A stretch of DNA of 8,834 nucleotides from an uncultured Collinsella sp. (GCA_902494545.1 CABUTP010000050.1:1-8834), one strand, 5' to 3'. Positions 1 through 5,886 are shown, numbered from the stretch's first letter. Notes: generated by a model from the letters alone, not told the origin. A program made the numbers and translations.

Positions 1-84
1 TACGACCCATAATCCGTCCATCCACAACGCAAGTCTTGTGCCTCATTGCAGCATTTTAACGTTGCGGATGGTAGACGGTCGATT

Positions 85-423
85 CTACACCGCGGCGGGA
101 CCGTGTTCGCCAGTACGTATGCGAATAACTTCCTCGACCGGCTCGACCCAGATCTTGCCGTCGCCGACGGCACCGGTGCGAGCGGCGCTGCAGATAATGT
201 CGACAATGCCGTCGACATGCTCATCGGCGCAAATGAGCGTGAACTGCACCTTAGGGATCGTGTTGACAAGCAACTCGTTGCCGCGCACGTATTCCTTCCA
301 GCCATGCTGTGCGCCGCAGCCCTGCACCTGGTTGATAGTCATGCCACGAACATCGGCAGCAAACAGAGCGTCTTTAAGAACCTCAAGCTTCTCGGCACGA
401 ACGATCGCCGTAATCTTCTTCAT
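85..423 (-). CDS. glnK: PII nitrogen regulatory protein, GlnK type
   Basis: This is a 112-residue PII signal protein, the same length as E. coli GlnB/GlnK. PII trimers bind ATP/ADP and 2-oxoglutarate and, as GlnK, block the partner Amt channel at the inner membrane. Visible landmarks in E. coli numbering are Gln39, Lys58, the C-terminal signature TGAVGDGKI at 83-91 (with Gly87 and Lys90), and Arg101/Arg103; these are the nucleotide and 2-oxoglutarate ligands of the family. The T-loop keeps Arg47, the residue that enters the AmtB pore. Position 51, the tyrosine that is uridylylated or adenylylated in other bacteria, is leucine. The ATG at 423 has the purine-rich site AAGAGAGGA at 431-439. The gene lies 214 bases downstream of amt on the same strand, the usual amt-glnK order. 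Identity is certain; GlnK rather than GlnB is inferred from the neighbour. Confidence 0.95.
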   Translation of the reverse strand: MKKITAIVRAEKLEVLKDALFAADVRGMTINQVQGCGAQHGWKEYVRGNELLVNTIPKVQFTLICADEHVDGIVDIICSAARTGAVGDGKIWVEPVEEVIRIRTGEHGPAAV

Positions 424-475
424 AGTGAATTCCTCTCTTCAAAAAAAGAAATGAATTGTCCCTCACATGGCACGG

Positions 476-501
476 GGTTTCCAGGTGCCACAGACCAACC
501 T
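476..501. repeat. Direct partial copy of the inverted-repeat arm
   Basis: About 26 bases here match the left arm of the larger repeat (538-564) at 21 of 27 aligned positions. There is one single-base gap, and the substitutions are all transitions. The copy also contributes to a small hairpin, TGGCAC (468-473) with GTGCCA (485-490). Together with both arms of the main element, this makes three copies of one motif in the amt-glnK spacer. Confidence 0.5.
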
Positions 502-531
502 TGTAGATCAGATAAGTGCAACTAACAGGTC

Positions 532-641
532 TTAGCAGGTTTCCCAAGTGCCGCAGATCGGCCTGAAAGAGGAGTGCCGCGTACTTAAGGTACGCAAACG
601 ACGATTGAAGGCCGAGGTGCGGTGCTTGGGGAAGCTGCTAA
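532..641. repeat. Long imperfect inverted repeat between amt and glnK
   Basis: Arms at 532-564 and 609-641 match at 27 of 33 positions when one is reverse-complemented; both outer ends read TTAGCAG going inward. At the centre GCGTAC (579-584) pairs with GTACGC (590-595) around the loop TTAAG. The whole 110 bases could fold as one long interrupted hairpin, as RNA or as a cruciform. The right end includes the amt stop codon (638-640). No T-tract follows in the amt direction, so it is not a standard intrinsic terminator. The architecture resembles non-coding interspersed palindromic or MITE-like elements; an mRNA processing or attenuation element is the alternative. It encodes no protein. Confidence 0.6.
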
Positions 642-1915
642 TCGAGTCCGGAGAACGAAGGGTAGGCGCTCTCGCCGTGCTGACTCGCATCCAAGCCCAG
701 CGCCTCGTCGGCCTCGTCAACGCGCAGGCTGCCGTGGAACAGCGCCTTGACCACCGCGGCGATCACCAAATCGAGCACCAGCACAATAGCGACCGTCACC
801 ACAATGCCCAAAATCTGCGAGACGAGCAGCGACACATCGCCCGTGTAGAACAGGCCGCCTTTACCGGTCCACGAAAGCTCCGGCGCACAGAACAGGCCCG
901 TGAGCACGCCGCCCAAGATGCCGCCGATACCGTGGCAACCGAACGCGTCGAGCGCATCGTCGTAACCGAACTTGGTCTTGAGATGGCTGATGGCCAAGTA
1001 GCAGACGGGAGACACGATCAGGCCCATGACCAGCGCCGCCCATGGCTCGACAAAGCCCGCGCCCGGCGTGACCACCACAAGGCCCGCAACCAGACCGGTG
1101 CTGGCGCCCACCAGCGTGGGGCGACCAGTGTGCACGCGCTCGACGGCAAGCCACGAGACCATGCCCGCCGCGCTGGCCGTCACGGTGTTGAGGATGGCGA
1201 GTGCCGCCACGGCGTCGGCCTTAAACTCGCTGCCGCCGTTAAAGCCAAACCAGCCAAACCAAAGCAGCCCGGCGCCCAGCGCCACAAACGGCACGTTATG
1301 CGGACGGTAGCTCACCATGCCAAAACCGCGACGACGGCCGAGCATTAAGCAGAGAATCAGGCCGGTAAGACCGGACGAAATGTGTACCACGTCGCCGCCA
1401 GCAAAGTCGAGTGCGCCGATGATGTCGCCGATAAAGGAGCCCTCGCCGCCCCACACCATATGGGCGAGCGGCGCATAGACCACAAGCAGCCAAATGCCCA
1501 GAAAGGCCGTCATGGCACCAAACTTAACGCGACCGGCCAGGCTGCCCGTGACGATAGCGGCGGTGATCATGGCAAATGCCATCTGGAAGGCGATGTTGAT
1601 GATCTGAGGGTAGACGGCACCGTCCGCAGCATTGCCCTCGGCCGCTTGCAGCACCTGGCCGAGCACCGGCAGGCACAGCAGCTGGTCAAGGCCTCCAATA
1701 AACGGGCTGGAACCGTCACCGCCGTAGGCCAGCGACCAGCCGGCAACAATCCACAGCACACCAACCAGACCAATGGCGCCAAAGCACATGAGCATGGTGT
1801 TGATGACATTTTTGCGCCTGGACAGGCCGCCATAGAAAAACGCCAGACCCGGTGTCATTAAAAACACGAGCATGGTGCAGATGAGCATAAACGTTGTCGA
1901 TCCCGTATCGTACAT
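638..1915 (-). CDS. amt: Ammonium transporter (Amt/MEP/Rh family)
   Basis: This is a 425-residue polytopic membrane channel for ammonium/ammonia uptake. It opens with a typical first helix (MLVFLMTPGLAFFYGGL) and has roughly eleven hydrophobic segments. The pore twin histidines are His178 and His328, 150 residues apart as in E. coli AmtB (168/318). Other matches are Asp170 in LDFAGGDVVH, Trp155 in HMVWGG, and gate-type phenylalanines near 110 and 225. The tail RVDEADEALGLDASQHGESAY (397-417) is the conserved cytoplasmic segment needed for GlnK control. The open frame extends 19 codons further upstream, but I chose the ATG at 1915: it has the site AAGGGGGAG at 1919-1927, and Amt proteins normally start just before helix 1. 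glnK follows on the same strand with no obvious terminator between them. The upstream region carries a GlnR-box-like array. Confidence 0.96.
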   Translation of the reverse strand: MYDTGSTTFMLICTMLVFLMTPGLAFFYGGLSRRKNVINTMLMCFGAIGLVGVLWIVAGWSLAYGGDGSSPFIGGLDQLLCLPVLGQVLQAAEGNAADGAVYPQIINIAFQMAFAMITAAIVTGSLAGRVKFGAMTAFLGIWLLVVYAPLAHMVWGGEGSFIGDIIGALDFAGGDVVHISSGLTGLILCLMLGRRRGFGMVSYRPHNVPFVALGAGLLWFGWFGFNGGSEFKADAVAALAILNTVTASAAGMVSWLAVERVHTGRPTLVGASTGLVAGLVVVTPGAGFVEPWAALVMGLIVSPVCYLAISHLKTKFGYDDALDAFGCHGIGGILGGVLTGLFCAPELSWTGKGGLFYTGDVSLLVSQILGIVVTVAIVLVLDLVIAAVVKALFHGSLRVDEADEALGLDASQHGESAYPSFSGLD

Positions 1916-1918
1916 TCG

Positions 1919-1927
1919 CTCCCCCTT
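1919..1927 (-). promoter_or_regulatory. Ribosome binding site that fixes the amt start
   Basis: The minus strand reads AAGGGGGAG, then CGA, then ATG. This strong purine-rich site favours the ATG at 1915 over the in-frame ATG at 1972, in front of which I see no comparable site. Confidence 0.75.
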
Positions 1928-1972
1928 GATCGCATGAACGTTGTCGGCGCCCATAATGCGGCCGAGGGGCAA

Positions 1973-1986
1973 CTGGTGTAGACCAG
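1973..1986. promoter_or_regulatory. Dyad CTGGT-n4-ACCAG in the amt leader
   Basis: CTGGTGTAGACCAG is a perfect 5+5 dyad with a 4-base centre, 58 bases upstream of the amt ATG. A second dyad of the same geometry, GCGTT-GTTA-AACGC, lies at 1992-2005. Either could be an operator half-site pair or a small RNA hairpin in the leader. No function is known to me. Confidence 0.3.
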
Positions 1987-2019
1987 ATACGGCGTTGTTA
2001 AACGCTGCGTTGTCGAATG

Positions 2020-2088
2020 GAAACGGTGCCGCAATCTTGGAAACGGCGCGGCAACGGGCGCGAAACGAACGGGAAATACGCGAGCAAG
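2020..2088 (-). promoter_or_regulatory. Phased pentamer array resembling GlnR boxes, upstream of amt
   Basis: On the plus strand, seven G(A/C)AA(C/T/G) pentamers begin at 2020 (GAAAC), 2031 (GCAAT), 2040 (GAAAC), 2051 (GCAAC), 2062 (GAAAC), 2073 (GAAAT) and 2084 (GCAAG). All but one step is exactly 11 bases; the exception is 9. The known consensus for the actinobacterial nitrogen regulator GlnR is GTnAC-n6-GAAAC repeated, reduced to AC-n9-AC in mycobacteria. The three central pentamers satisfy AC-n9-AC exactly. The array ends 105 bases before the amt ATG. A weak -10-like TTTAAC (minus strand, 1997-2002) sits 17 bases beyond the last pentamer, so that box would overlap the -35 position, as at an activator-dependent promoter. 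The pattern is seen directly; the regulator is inferred. Confidence 0.45.
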
Positions 2089-2113
2089 GAAGCCGCGAGC
2101 GTACCCGTCCCGG

Positions 2114-3133
2114 CTAGCGTCGGAACAGCTCGCGGGCGCGGTCGCGGAGGTCGGTAGCTCGGATGACGCCTTCGTAGCGGTTGATGCGCAAGCGCGGGAA
2201 GGCATTGAAGAAGCGCAGGTCGCGACGACTGAGCGATACACTCGGCACCGGACGGCTCATGCGCTTGCCGGCAAGGCGACGACTGAGCGACGGACGCGGC
2301 ATGCTCGGCGCGGCATCGGCCACGCGGCGAGCAGCGAGCGCCAGGCCGCGAGCACCATCCGCGATAAACGTCGGCATCGAAGCCTTCTCGCGCAGGGCAT
2401 CGAGCGTCGCATCGCCCAGCTCCGCCAGCCACGCGTTAACGGCACGGCTACGGATGTGCGTCTGTGTCACCGAGTCAATCGTCGATTCGGGAATGCGCTC
2501 GAGCATTGAGTCCGAGGCATCGGCAAGCGACTCATTAATGCGGTCGGCAAGGTCGGCCCGGACGCGCTCCAGCTGATCGGACAGACGCCGCCAGCTCGCC
2601 AACGAGCACGCCGCGTCGACCATCATCGCGACCGCGACGATAAAGGCGGACAGCCGCACAATCAGCACCGGCAGATGGGCAAGCAGGCCCAACACCGCCG
2701 GCTCCACCACGCGGCAAATACACAACGCACCCAGGCCAAACGCGCATGCCCAGTACAGGCAGATGCGTCCGTGCAGGTTAAACGGCAGGTGCGAATAGTC
2801 CCAAAAGCGAGCGCCCGTTGTTTTTTCCAATAGAAGGCCCACACTGTACTCGATTACGCTGCACACAAGCGCCGCGGCGACAAACTGGCTCGAGGCATCC
2901 GGAATCCCACGCAACAAAAGCCAGCAGGCAATGCCGCCCGCGCCATAGATGGGGCAGCACGGCCCAAGCAAAAAGCCACTGTTGGCAAATCGTCCGTGAT
3001 TGAGCATGGCGCATACTGTCGACTCCCATGCCCAACCGCAAAACCCGTAGAAGGCAAACGAGAGCACCAGCGCCGAGAGCGGACAGGCGGCAAGCGTCGC
3101 GCCGTCAAATGCCATGTCGATCGCGGTTCCCAC
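2114..3133 (-). CDS. CmpB-family (PF06541) putative ABC-transporter-type membrane protein
   Basis: This is a 339-residue protein. Its first 180 residues carry about five hydrophobic segments (near 18-38, 53-74, 83-102, 123-142 and 147-178). They also carry the hallmarks of the PF06541 'putative ABC transporter type IV' family: FYGFCGWAWES at 28-38, GFLLGPCCPIYGAGG at 53-67, EYSVGLLLE at 95-103, and WDYSHLPFNLHGRICL at 111-126. The biochemical role of the family is not established and no ATPase partner is present here. Residues about 181-339 are a hydrophilic, arginine-rich tail that I do not recognise. The start is a GTG with GAGGG six bases upstream. It lies 3 bases after the HD gene stop, so the two are probably translationally coupled. 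An internal ATG at 3115 lacks a comparable site. No terminator is visible between this gene and amt. Confidence 0.8.
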   Translation of the reverse strand: MGTAIDMAFDGATLAACPLSALVLSFAFYGFCGWAWESTVCAMLNHGRFANSGFLLGPCCPIYGAGGIACWLLLRGIPDASSQFVAAALVCSVIEYSVGLLLEKTTGARFWDYSHLPFNLHGRICLYWACAFGLGALCICRVVEPAVLGLLAHLPVLIVRLSAFIVAVAMMVDAACSLASWRRLSDQLERVRADLADRINESLADASDSMLERIPESTIDSVTQTHIRSRAVNAWLAELGDATLDALREKASMPTFIADGARGLALAARRVADAAPSMPRPSLSRRLAGKRMSRPVPSVSLSRRDLRFFNAFPRLRINRYEGVIRATDLRDRARELFRR

Positions 3134-3136
3134 CGT

Positions 3137-3673
3137 CTACCCTCTCCTCTTTTCGCTCGGTTCGCTGTTCATGCCATCGTCCGCCTCGTCCTTGCGCGGC
3201 AGACGACAGGCGACCGTCTCGCGCAGAGCGCACCATTTATCCGCCAGACACACAATCCATGCCTCACGACACGTCGGCGGCACCGGCACCAACGGAAACA
3301 TATGACGCACGATAATATTCCGCTCGCGCGGCGTCAGTTCAAAATCTTCCTCCGCACGCGCCAGGGCAAAAAACGGGTGGCGAAAGCCATGCAGTCGATG
3401 GTTTGGGTCGGGATCGTGCCAGTCGTAGAGAAAGTAATCGTGCAGCAAGGCCCCGCGCAGCAACGAGGCGCGGTCGACCGAGACACCGACGCGGCCCAGG
3501 CGCTCGGCAAAGGACAAACTTGCCCGCGCCACTGAGGTCACATGCGCATACACCGTCACATCGCCATGCTGGATAAACTCGCGTGTCAGATCCAGACGGC
3601 CCGCCTGTGCCAGTTGACGGGCAGCATGGTCTACTTCGCACGCGATTTTCTCGGCACGAACGACATCGGACAT
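3137..3673 (-). CDS. HD-domain phosphohydrolase, uncharacterised
   Basis: This is a 178-residue soluble protein with an HD-superfamily metal-binding pattern: His44 (YAHV), His78-Asp79 (LLHD), His99 (RHPFF), His124 (VRHMF) and Asp145 (LADKW). Such domains bind divalent metals and hydrolyse phosphate esters, but the substrate cannot be told from sequence. The frame is open back to an ATG at 3745. I chose the ATG at 3673 because AAGGAGG (3678-3684) lies four bases upstream and the HD fold does not need the extra 24 residues. The C-terminal 20 residues are charged and probably disordered. It is the first gene of a two-gene unit with the CmpB-family membrane protein and is divergent from the DXS-like gene. 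Confidence 0.82.
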   Translation of the reverse strand: MSDVVRAEKIACEVDHAARQLAQAGRLDLTREFIQHGDVTVYAHVTSVARASLSFAERLGRVGVSVDRASLLRGALLHDYFLYDWHDPDPNHRLHGFRHPFFALARAEEDFELTPRERNIIVRHMFPLVPVPPTCREAWIVCLADKWCALRETVACRLPRKDEADDGMNSEPSEKRRG

Positions 3674-3677
3674 GCTG

Positions 3678-3684
3678 CCTCCTT
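3678..3684 (-). promoter_or_regulatory. Ribosome binding site that fixes the HD gene start
   Basis: The minus strand reads AAGGAGG-CAGC-ATG, a full anti-16S match that favours the start at 3673 over the longer frame from 3745. Confidence 0.75.
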
Positions 3685-3762
3685 CCAGCGACTCACGGCG
3701 ACAAGCCACGGCCTGTGCACAATCGATAAAAACATCATGGAACACATCAGTATGGCATCGGA

Positions 3763-3774
3763 CAAAACGTTTTG
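3763..3774. promoter_or_regulatory. Perfect 12-bp palindrome in the divergent promoter region
   Basis: CAAAACGTTTTG is perfectly symmetric around a central CG. It lies between the divergent HD gene and DXS-like gene, nine bases before a -35-like TTGACG (3784-3789). No convincing -10 follows that hexamer; ACATAT at 18 bases is poor. A palindrome centred on AACGTT is the style of LacI/GalR-family operators. The regulator is unknown. A GC-rich 6-bp inverted repeat, GCCGGC (3852-3857 and 3867-3872), lies further down in the DXS-like leader. Confidence 0.35.
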
Positions 3775-3901
3775 CCCCGCCAGTTGACGAATTACCGCGC
3801 CGCCGTCACATATCAAACGCCAAAATGTGCGAGACTGTTTTGTGCAATTGTGCCGGCCGAGGGAGCGCCGGCGCTCGATTCGCATGGAGTAACCCACAAC
3901 G

Positions 3902-5683
3902 ATGCTGCTTACGCAAACGACAACGCCCGAGGACGTCAAGGCTCTCGACCGCGCCGAGCTTCCGCTGCTCTGCGGCGAGATTCGCCACGCCATCCTCGAA
4001 AGCTCCGCCGCCGTCGGCGGGCACGTTGCCCCCAACTTGGGCGTCGTTGAGCTCACGGTCGCGCTCCATCGCGTGTTTAACTCCCCCACCGACAAGATTG
4101 TCTTTGACGTGTCGCACCAGACCTACGCCCACAAGGCACTGACTGGGCGCGCGTACACTTATATCGATCCGGAGCGTTATGGTGAGGCTTCTGGCTTTGC
4201 CAATCCCGACGAGTCCGAGCACGACCTGTTCGCCATGGGCCACACCTCCACATCGGTGAGCCTGGGCTGCGGCCTTGCCCACGCGCGCGACCTGGCGGGC
4301 GATGCGTACAACGTCATCACCGTTATTGGCGACGGCTCGCTTTCGGGCGGCTTGGCGTTTGAGGGCTTTAACAATGCCGCCGAACTCGATAGCAACCTGA
4401 TCATCATCGTCAACGATAACGACCAGTCCATTGCCGAAAACCATGGCGGCCTGTATCGCAATCTGGCCGAGCTGCGCGCCAGCAACGGCACCTGTGAGCG
4501 CAACGTTTTCCGCGCGATGGGGCTCGACTACCGCTACCTGAACGCCGGCAACGACGTGTTGGCCCTGGTCGACACGCTGCAGGAGCTGCGCGACATCGAC
4601 CACCCCATCGTGCTGCACGTCTCCACTGCCAAGGGCAAGGGTTTTGAGCCGGCCCAAAACGACCCCGAGCGCTGGCATCACGTAGGCCCCTTTGACATGG
4701 CGACTGGGCGCAAGCTCTGCCCGGGCCATCCGAGCGAGCCGGCGCCGCGCACCTATGCCGACATTACGGGCGAGGCGCTCAGCGCCGCCATCGAGCACGA
4801 TCCGCAGGTCGTGGGCATCACGGCCGCCACGCCCTACATCATGGGCTTTACACCCGAGCTTCGCGCTACCGCCGGCAAACAGTTCGTCGATGTGGGCATT
4901 GCCGAGGAGCACGCCGTGACCTTTGCCACCGCGCTTGCGCGCTCGGGCGCCAAGCCAGTCTTTGGTGTGTACGGCACGTTTTTGCAGCGCGCCTACGACG
5001 AACTGTGGCACGACCTGTGCCTCAACGACGCCTCCGCAACCATCTTGGTGTTTGGCGCGTCGGTCTTTGGCACCACGTCCGAGACGCACCTTTCGTTCTT
5101 TGATATTTCCATGCTGGGCGGTCTTCCCAACATGCACTACTTGGCGCCGGCCTGCATGGAGGAATATCTGTCCATGCTGAGCTGGTCGCTCGACCACCGC
5201 GAGCATCCCGTGGCAATCCGCGTGCCTGGTATTGGCCTGGTGAGCCGTCCCGACCTTGCGCCCGCCGAGGGCACCGATTATGGCGTCGTGCGCTACGACG
5301 TCGTGCGTCAGGGTCGCGACGTTGCCATACTCGCGCTTGGTGACTTCTTTGAACTGGGCGAGCGCATGGCAAACCGCTTGGCTGCCGAGTACGGCATCGA
5401 GACCACGCTCGTCAACCCGCGCTTTGCAACCGAGCTTGACCGTGAGTTCCTCGACAGCCTTGCCGCCGAGCATCACGTCGTCGTCACCCTCGAGGACGGC
5501 ATCTTGGACGGCGGCTGGGGCGAGCGCGTGGCGTGCTACCTGGCCTGCACGCCCGTGCGCACGCGCACCTTCGGCATCGCCAAAGGCTTCCCCGACCGCT
5601 ACGACCCCAACGAGCTGCTCGCTCAGAACGGCATGACGGTCGAGAACATGGCCGCCGAAGCCGTGAGACTACTCAACGAGTAA
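3902..5683 (+). CDS. DXS-family thiamine-diphosphate enzyme (atypical 1-deoxy-D-xylulose-5-phosphate synthase)
   Basis: This is a 593-residue transketolase-like protein with DXS domain order, shorter than the usual ~620. Conserved items, with my alignment to E. coli Dxs in brackets, are His41 (H49), His114 (H121), the ThDP motif GDG at 143-145 with NDN at 171-173, His259 (H299), catalytic Glu335 in VGIAEEHAVTF (E370), Tyr357 (Y392), Arg363 (R398) and His396 (H431). True DXS joins pyruvate and glyceraldehyde 3-phosphate to make DXP for the MEP isoprenoid pathway. Here the substrate loop differs: R420 is Gly385, D427 is Thr392 and R478 is Gly443. Signature stretches also differ, for example DVSHQTYAHK for DVGHQAYPHK and GGHVAPNLG for GGHLGSSLG. 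It resembles a ~580-residue DXS-like branch I recall from Firmicutes. The gene is single, with GGAG 12 bases before the ATG and a terminator right after. Family is certain; reaction is uncertain, so no symbol is given. Confidence 0.88.
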   Translation: MLLTQTTTPEDVKALDRAELPLLCGEIRHAILESSAAVGGHVAPNLGVVELTVALHRVFNSPTDKIVFDVSHQTYAHKALTGRAYTYIDPERYGEASGFANPDESEHDLFAMGHTSTSVSLGCGLAHARDLAGDAYNVITVIGDGSLSGGLAFEGFNNAAELDSNLIIIVNDNDQSIAENHGGLYRNLAELRASNGTCERNVFRAMGLDYRYLNAGNDVLALVDTLQELRDIDHPIVLHVSTAKGKGFEPAQNDPERWHHVGPFDMATGRKLCPGHPSEPAPRTYADITGEALSAAIEHDPQVVGITAATPYIMGFTPELRATAGKQFVDVGIAEEHAVTFATALARSGAKPVFGVYGTFLQRAYDELWHDLCLNDASATILVFGASVFGTTSETHLSFFDISMLGGLPNMHYLAPACMEEYLSMLSWSLDHREHPVAIRVPGIGLVSRPDLAPAEGTDYGVVRYDVVRQGRDVAILALGDFFELGERMANRLAAEYGIETTLVNPRFATELDREFLDSLAAEHHVVVTLEDGILDGGWGERVACYLACTPVRTRTFGIAKGFPDRYDPNELLAQNGMTVENMAAEAVRLLNE

Positions 5684-5684
5684 G

Positions 5685-5727
5685 AAAACCTCCGCAAGGG
5701 AAGCATCCCTGCGGAGGTTTTTATTTT
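5685..5727 (+). terminator. Intrinsic terminator of the DXS-like gene, possibly bidirectional
   Basis: AAACCTCCGCA (5686-5696) pairs perfectly with TGCGGAGGTTT (5710-5720). Three further GGG/CCC pairs form inside a bulged A, and the tail is TTTTTATTTT. It begins two bases after the stop codon. On the minus strand the same stem is followed by TTTTCTT, so it could also stop leftward transcripts. Confidence 0.93.
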
Positions 5728-5740
5728 CGCGACGCGATTA

Positions 5741-5795
5741 TCTCAATCTGTAACATCTAGGGCCCGAATTCCCGTCTAACTGTTACAGATTGAGA
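5741..5795. repeat. Perfect 15-bp inverted repeat with a 25-base centre
   Basis: TCTCAATCTGTAACA (5741-5755) and TGTTACAGATTGAGA (5781-5795) are exact reverse complements. The centre contains GGGCCC and GAATTC and can partly pair (TAG with CTA, GGG with CCC). It starts 14 bases after the terminator T-tract. It has no T-run of its own and no coding content except the end of a possible tiny ORF. It could be a MITE-like insertion, a recombinase or regulator site, or an RNA hairpin. Confidence 0.7.
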
Positions 5796-5841
5796 CAAAA
5801 CAGCAAGTCATGGTCGGAGCGAAAAACGAATAACCGTTCAT
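5776..5841 (-). CDS. Possible 21-residue small protein
   Basis: A 21-codon frame starts with ATG at 5841. It is preceded by AAGGAGA (5848-5854) with six bases between, an ideal ribosome binding site. The peptide starts MNGYSFFAPTM and ends in a cysteine-rich hydrophobic stretch (TCCFVSIC). A perfect TATAAT lies 40 bases upstream on the same strand, but its -35 is poor (GCATGA at 17 bases). The frame ends inside the inverted repeat, and the terminator at 5685-5727 could end the transcript. I recognise no family. A chance ORF next to a repeat remains quite possible. Confidence 0.25.
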   Translation of the reverse strand: MNGYSFFAPTMTCCFVSICNS

Positions 5842-5880
5842 ACGCGATCTCCTTACTTATATATGCGTCGCGTTGCCGCC

Positions 5881-5886
5881 ATTATA
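5881..5886 (-). promoter_or_regulatory. TATAAT -10 element, leftward
   Basis: The minus strand reads a perfect TATAAT. Initiation near 5874 would give a leader of about 33 bases to the ATG at 5841. No acceptable -35 hexamer lies at 16-18 bases and there is no extended -10 TG, so promoter activity is doubtful. Confidence 0.25.

Noticed and set aside
1..46. Minus-strand frame from ATG at 46 running off the left edge
   Set aside because: Only 15 codons are visible, with no ribosome binding site and no recognisable start of a family. It may be a real downstream gene but cannot be supported here.
468..490. Stem TGGCAC/GTGCCA as a terminator after amt
   Set aside because: The stem is only 6 bp with an 11-base loop, and the T7 run on the minus strand is about 20 bases away, too far for intrinsic termination.
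548..1348. 266-codon plus-strand frame opposite amt
   Set aside because: Composition (His/Arg/Ala-rich, no domain) is that of an antisense shadow of the transporter gene.
2079..2100. CGCGAGC direct repeat after the CmpB-family gene as a terminator
   Set aside because: The two copies are direct, not inverted, and no T-run follows; no terminator is visible before amt.
3784..3813. Promoter TTGACG...ACATAT for the DXS-like gene
   Set aside because: The -35 is good but every -10 at 16-19 bases is poor, so I mention it only as context for the palindrome.
3806..5476. 556-codon open frame on the minus strand opposite the DXS-like gene
   Set aside because: It mirrors a clearly coding, high-GC gene; the translation is Gly/Ala/Val/Arg-rich with no recognisable motif.
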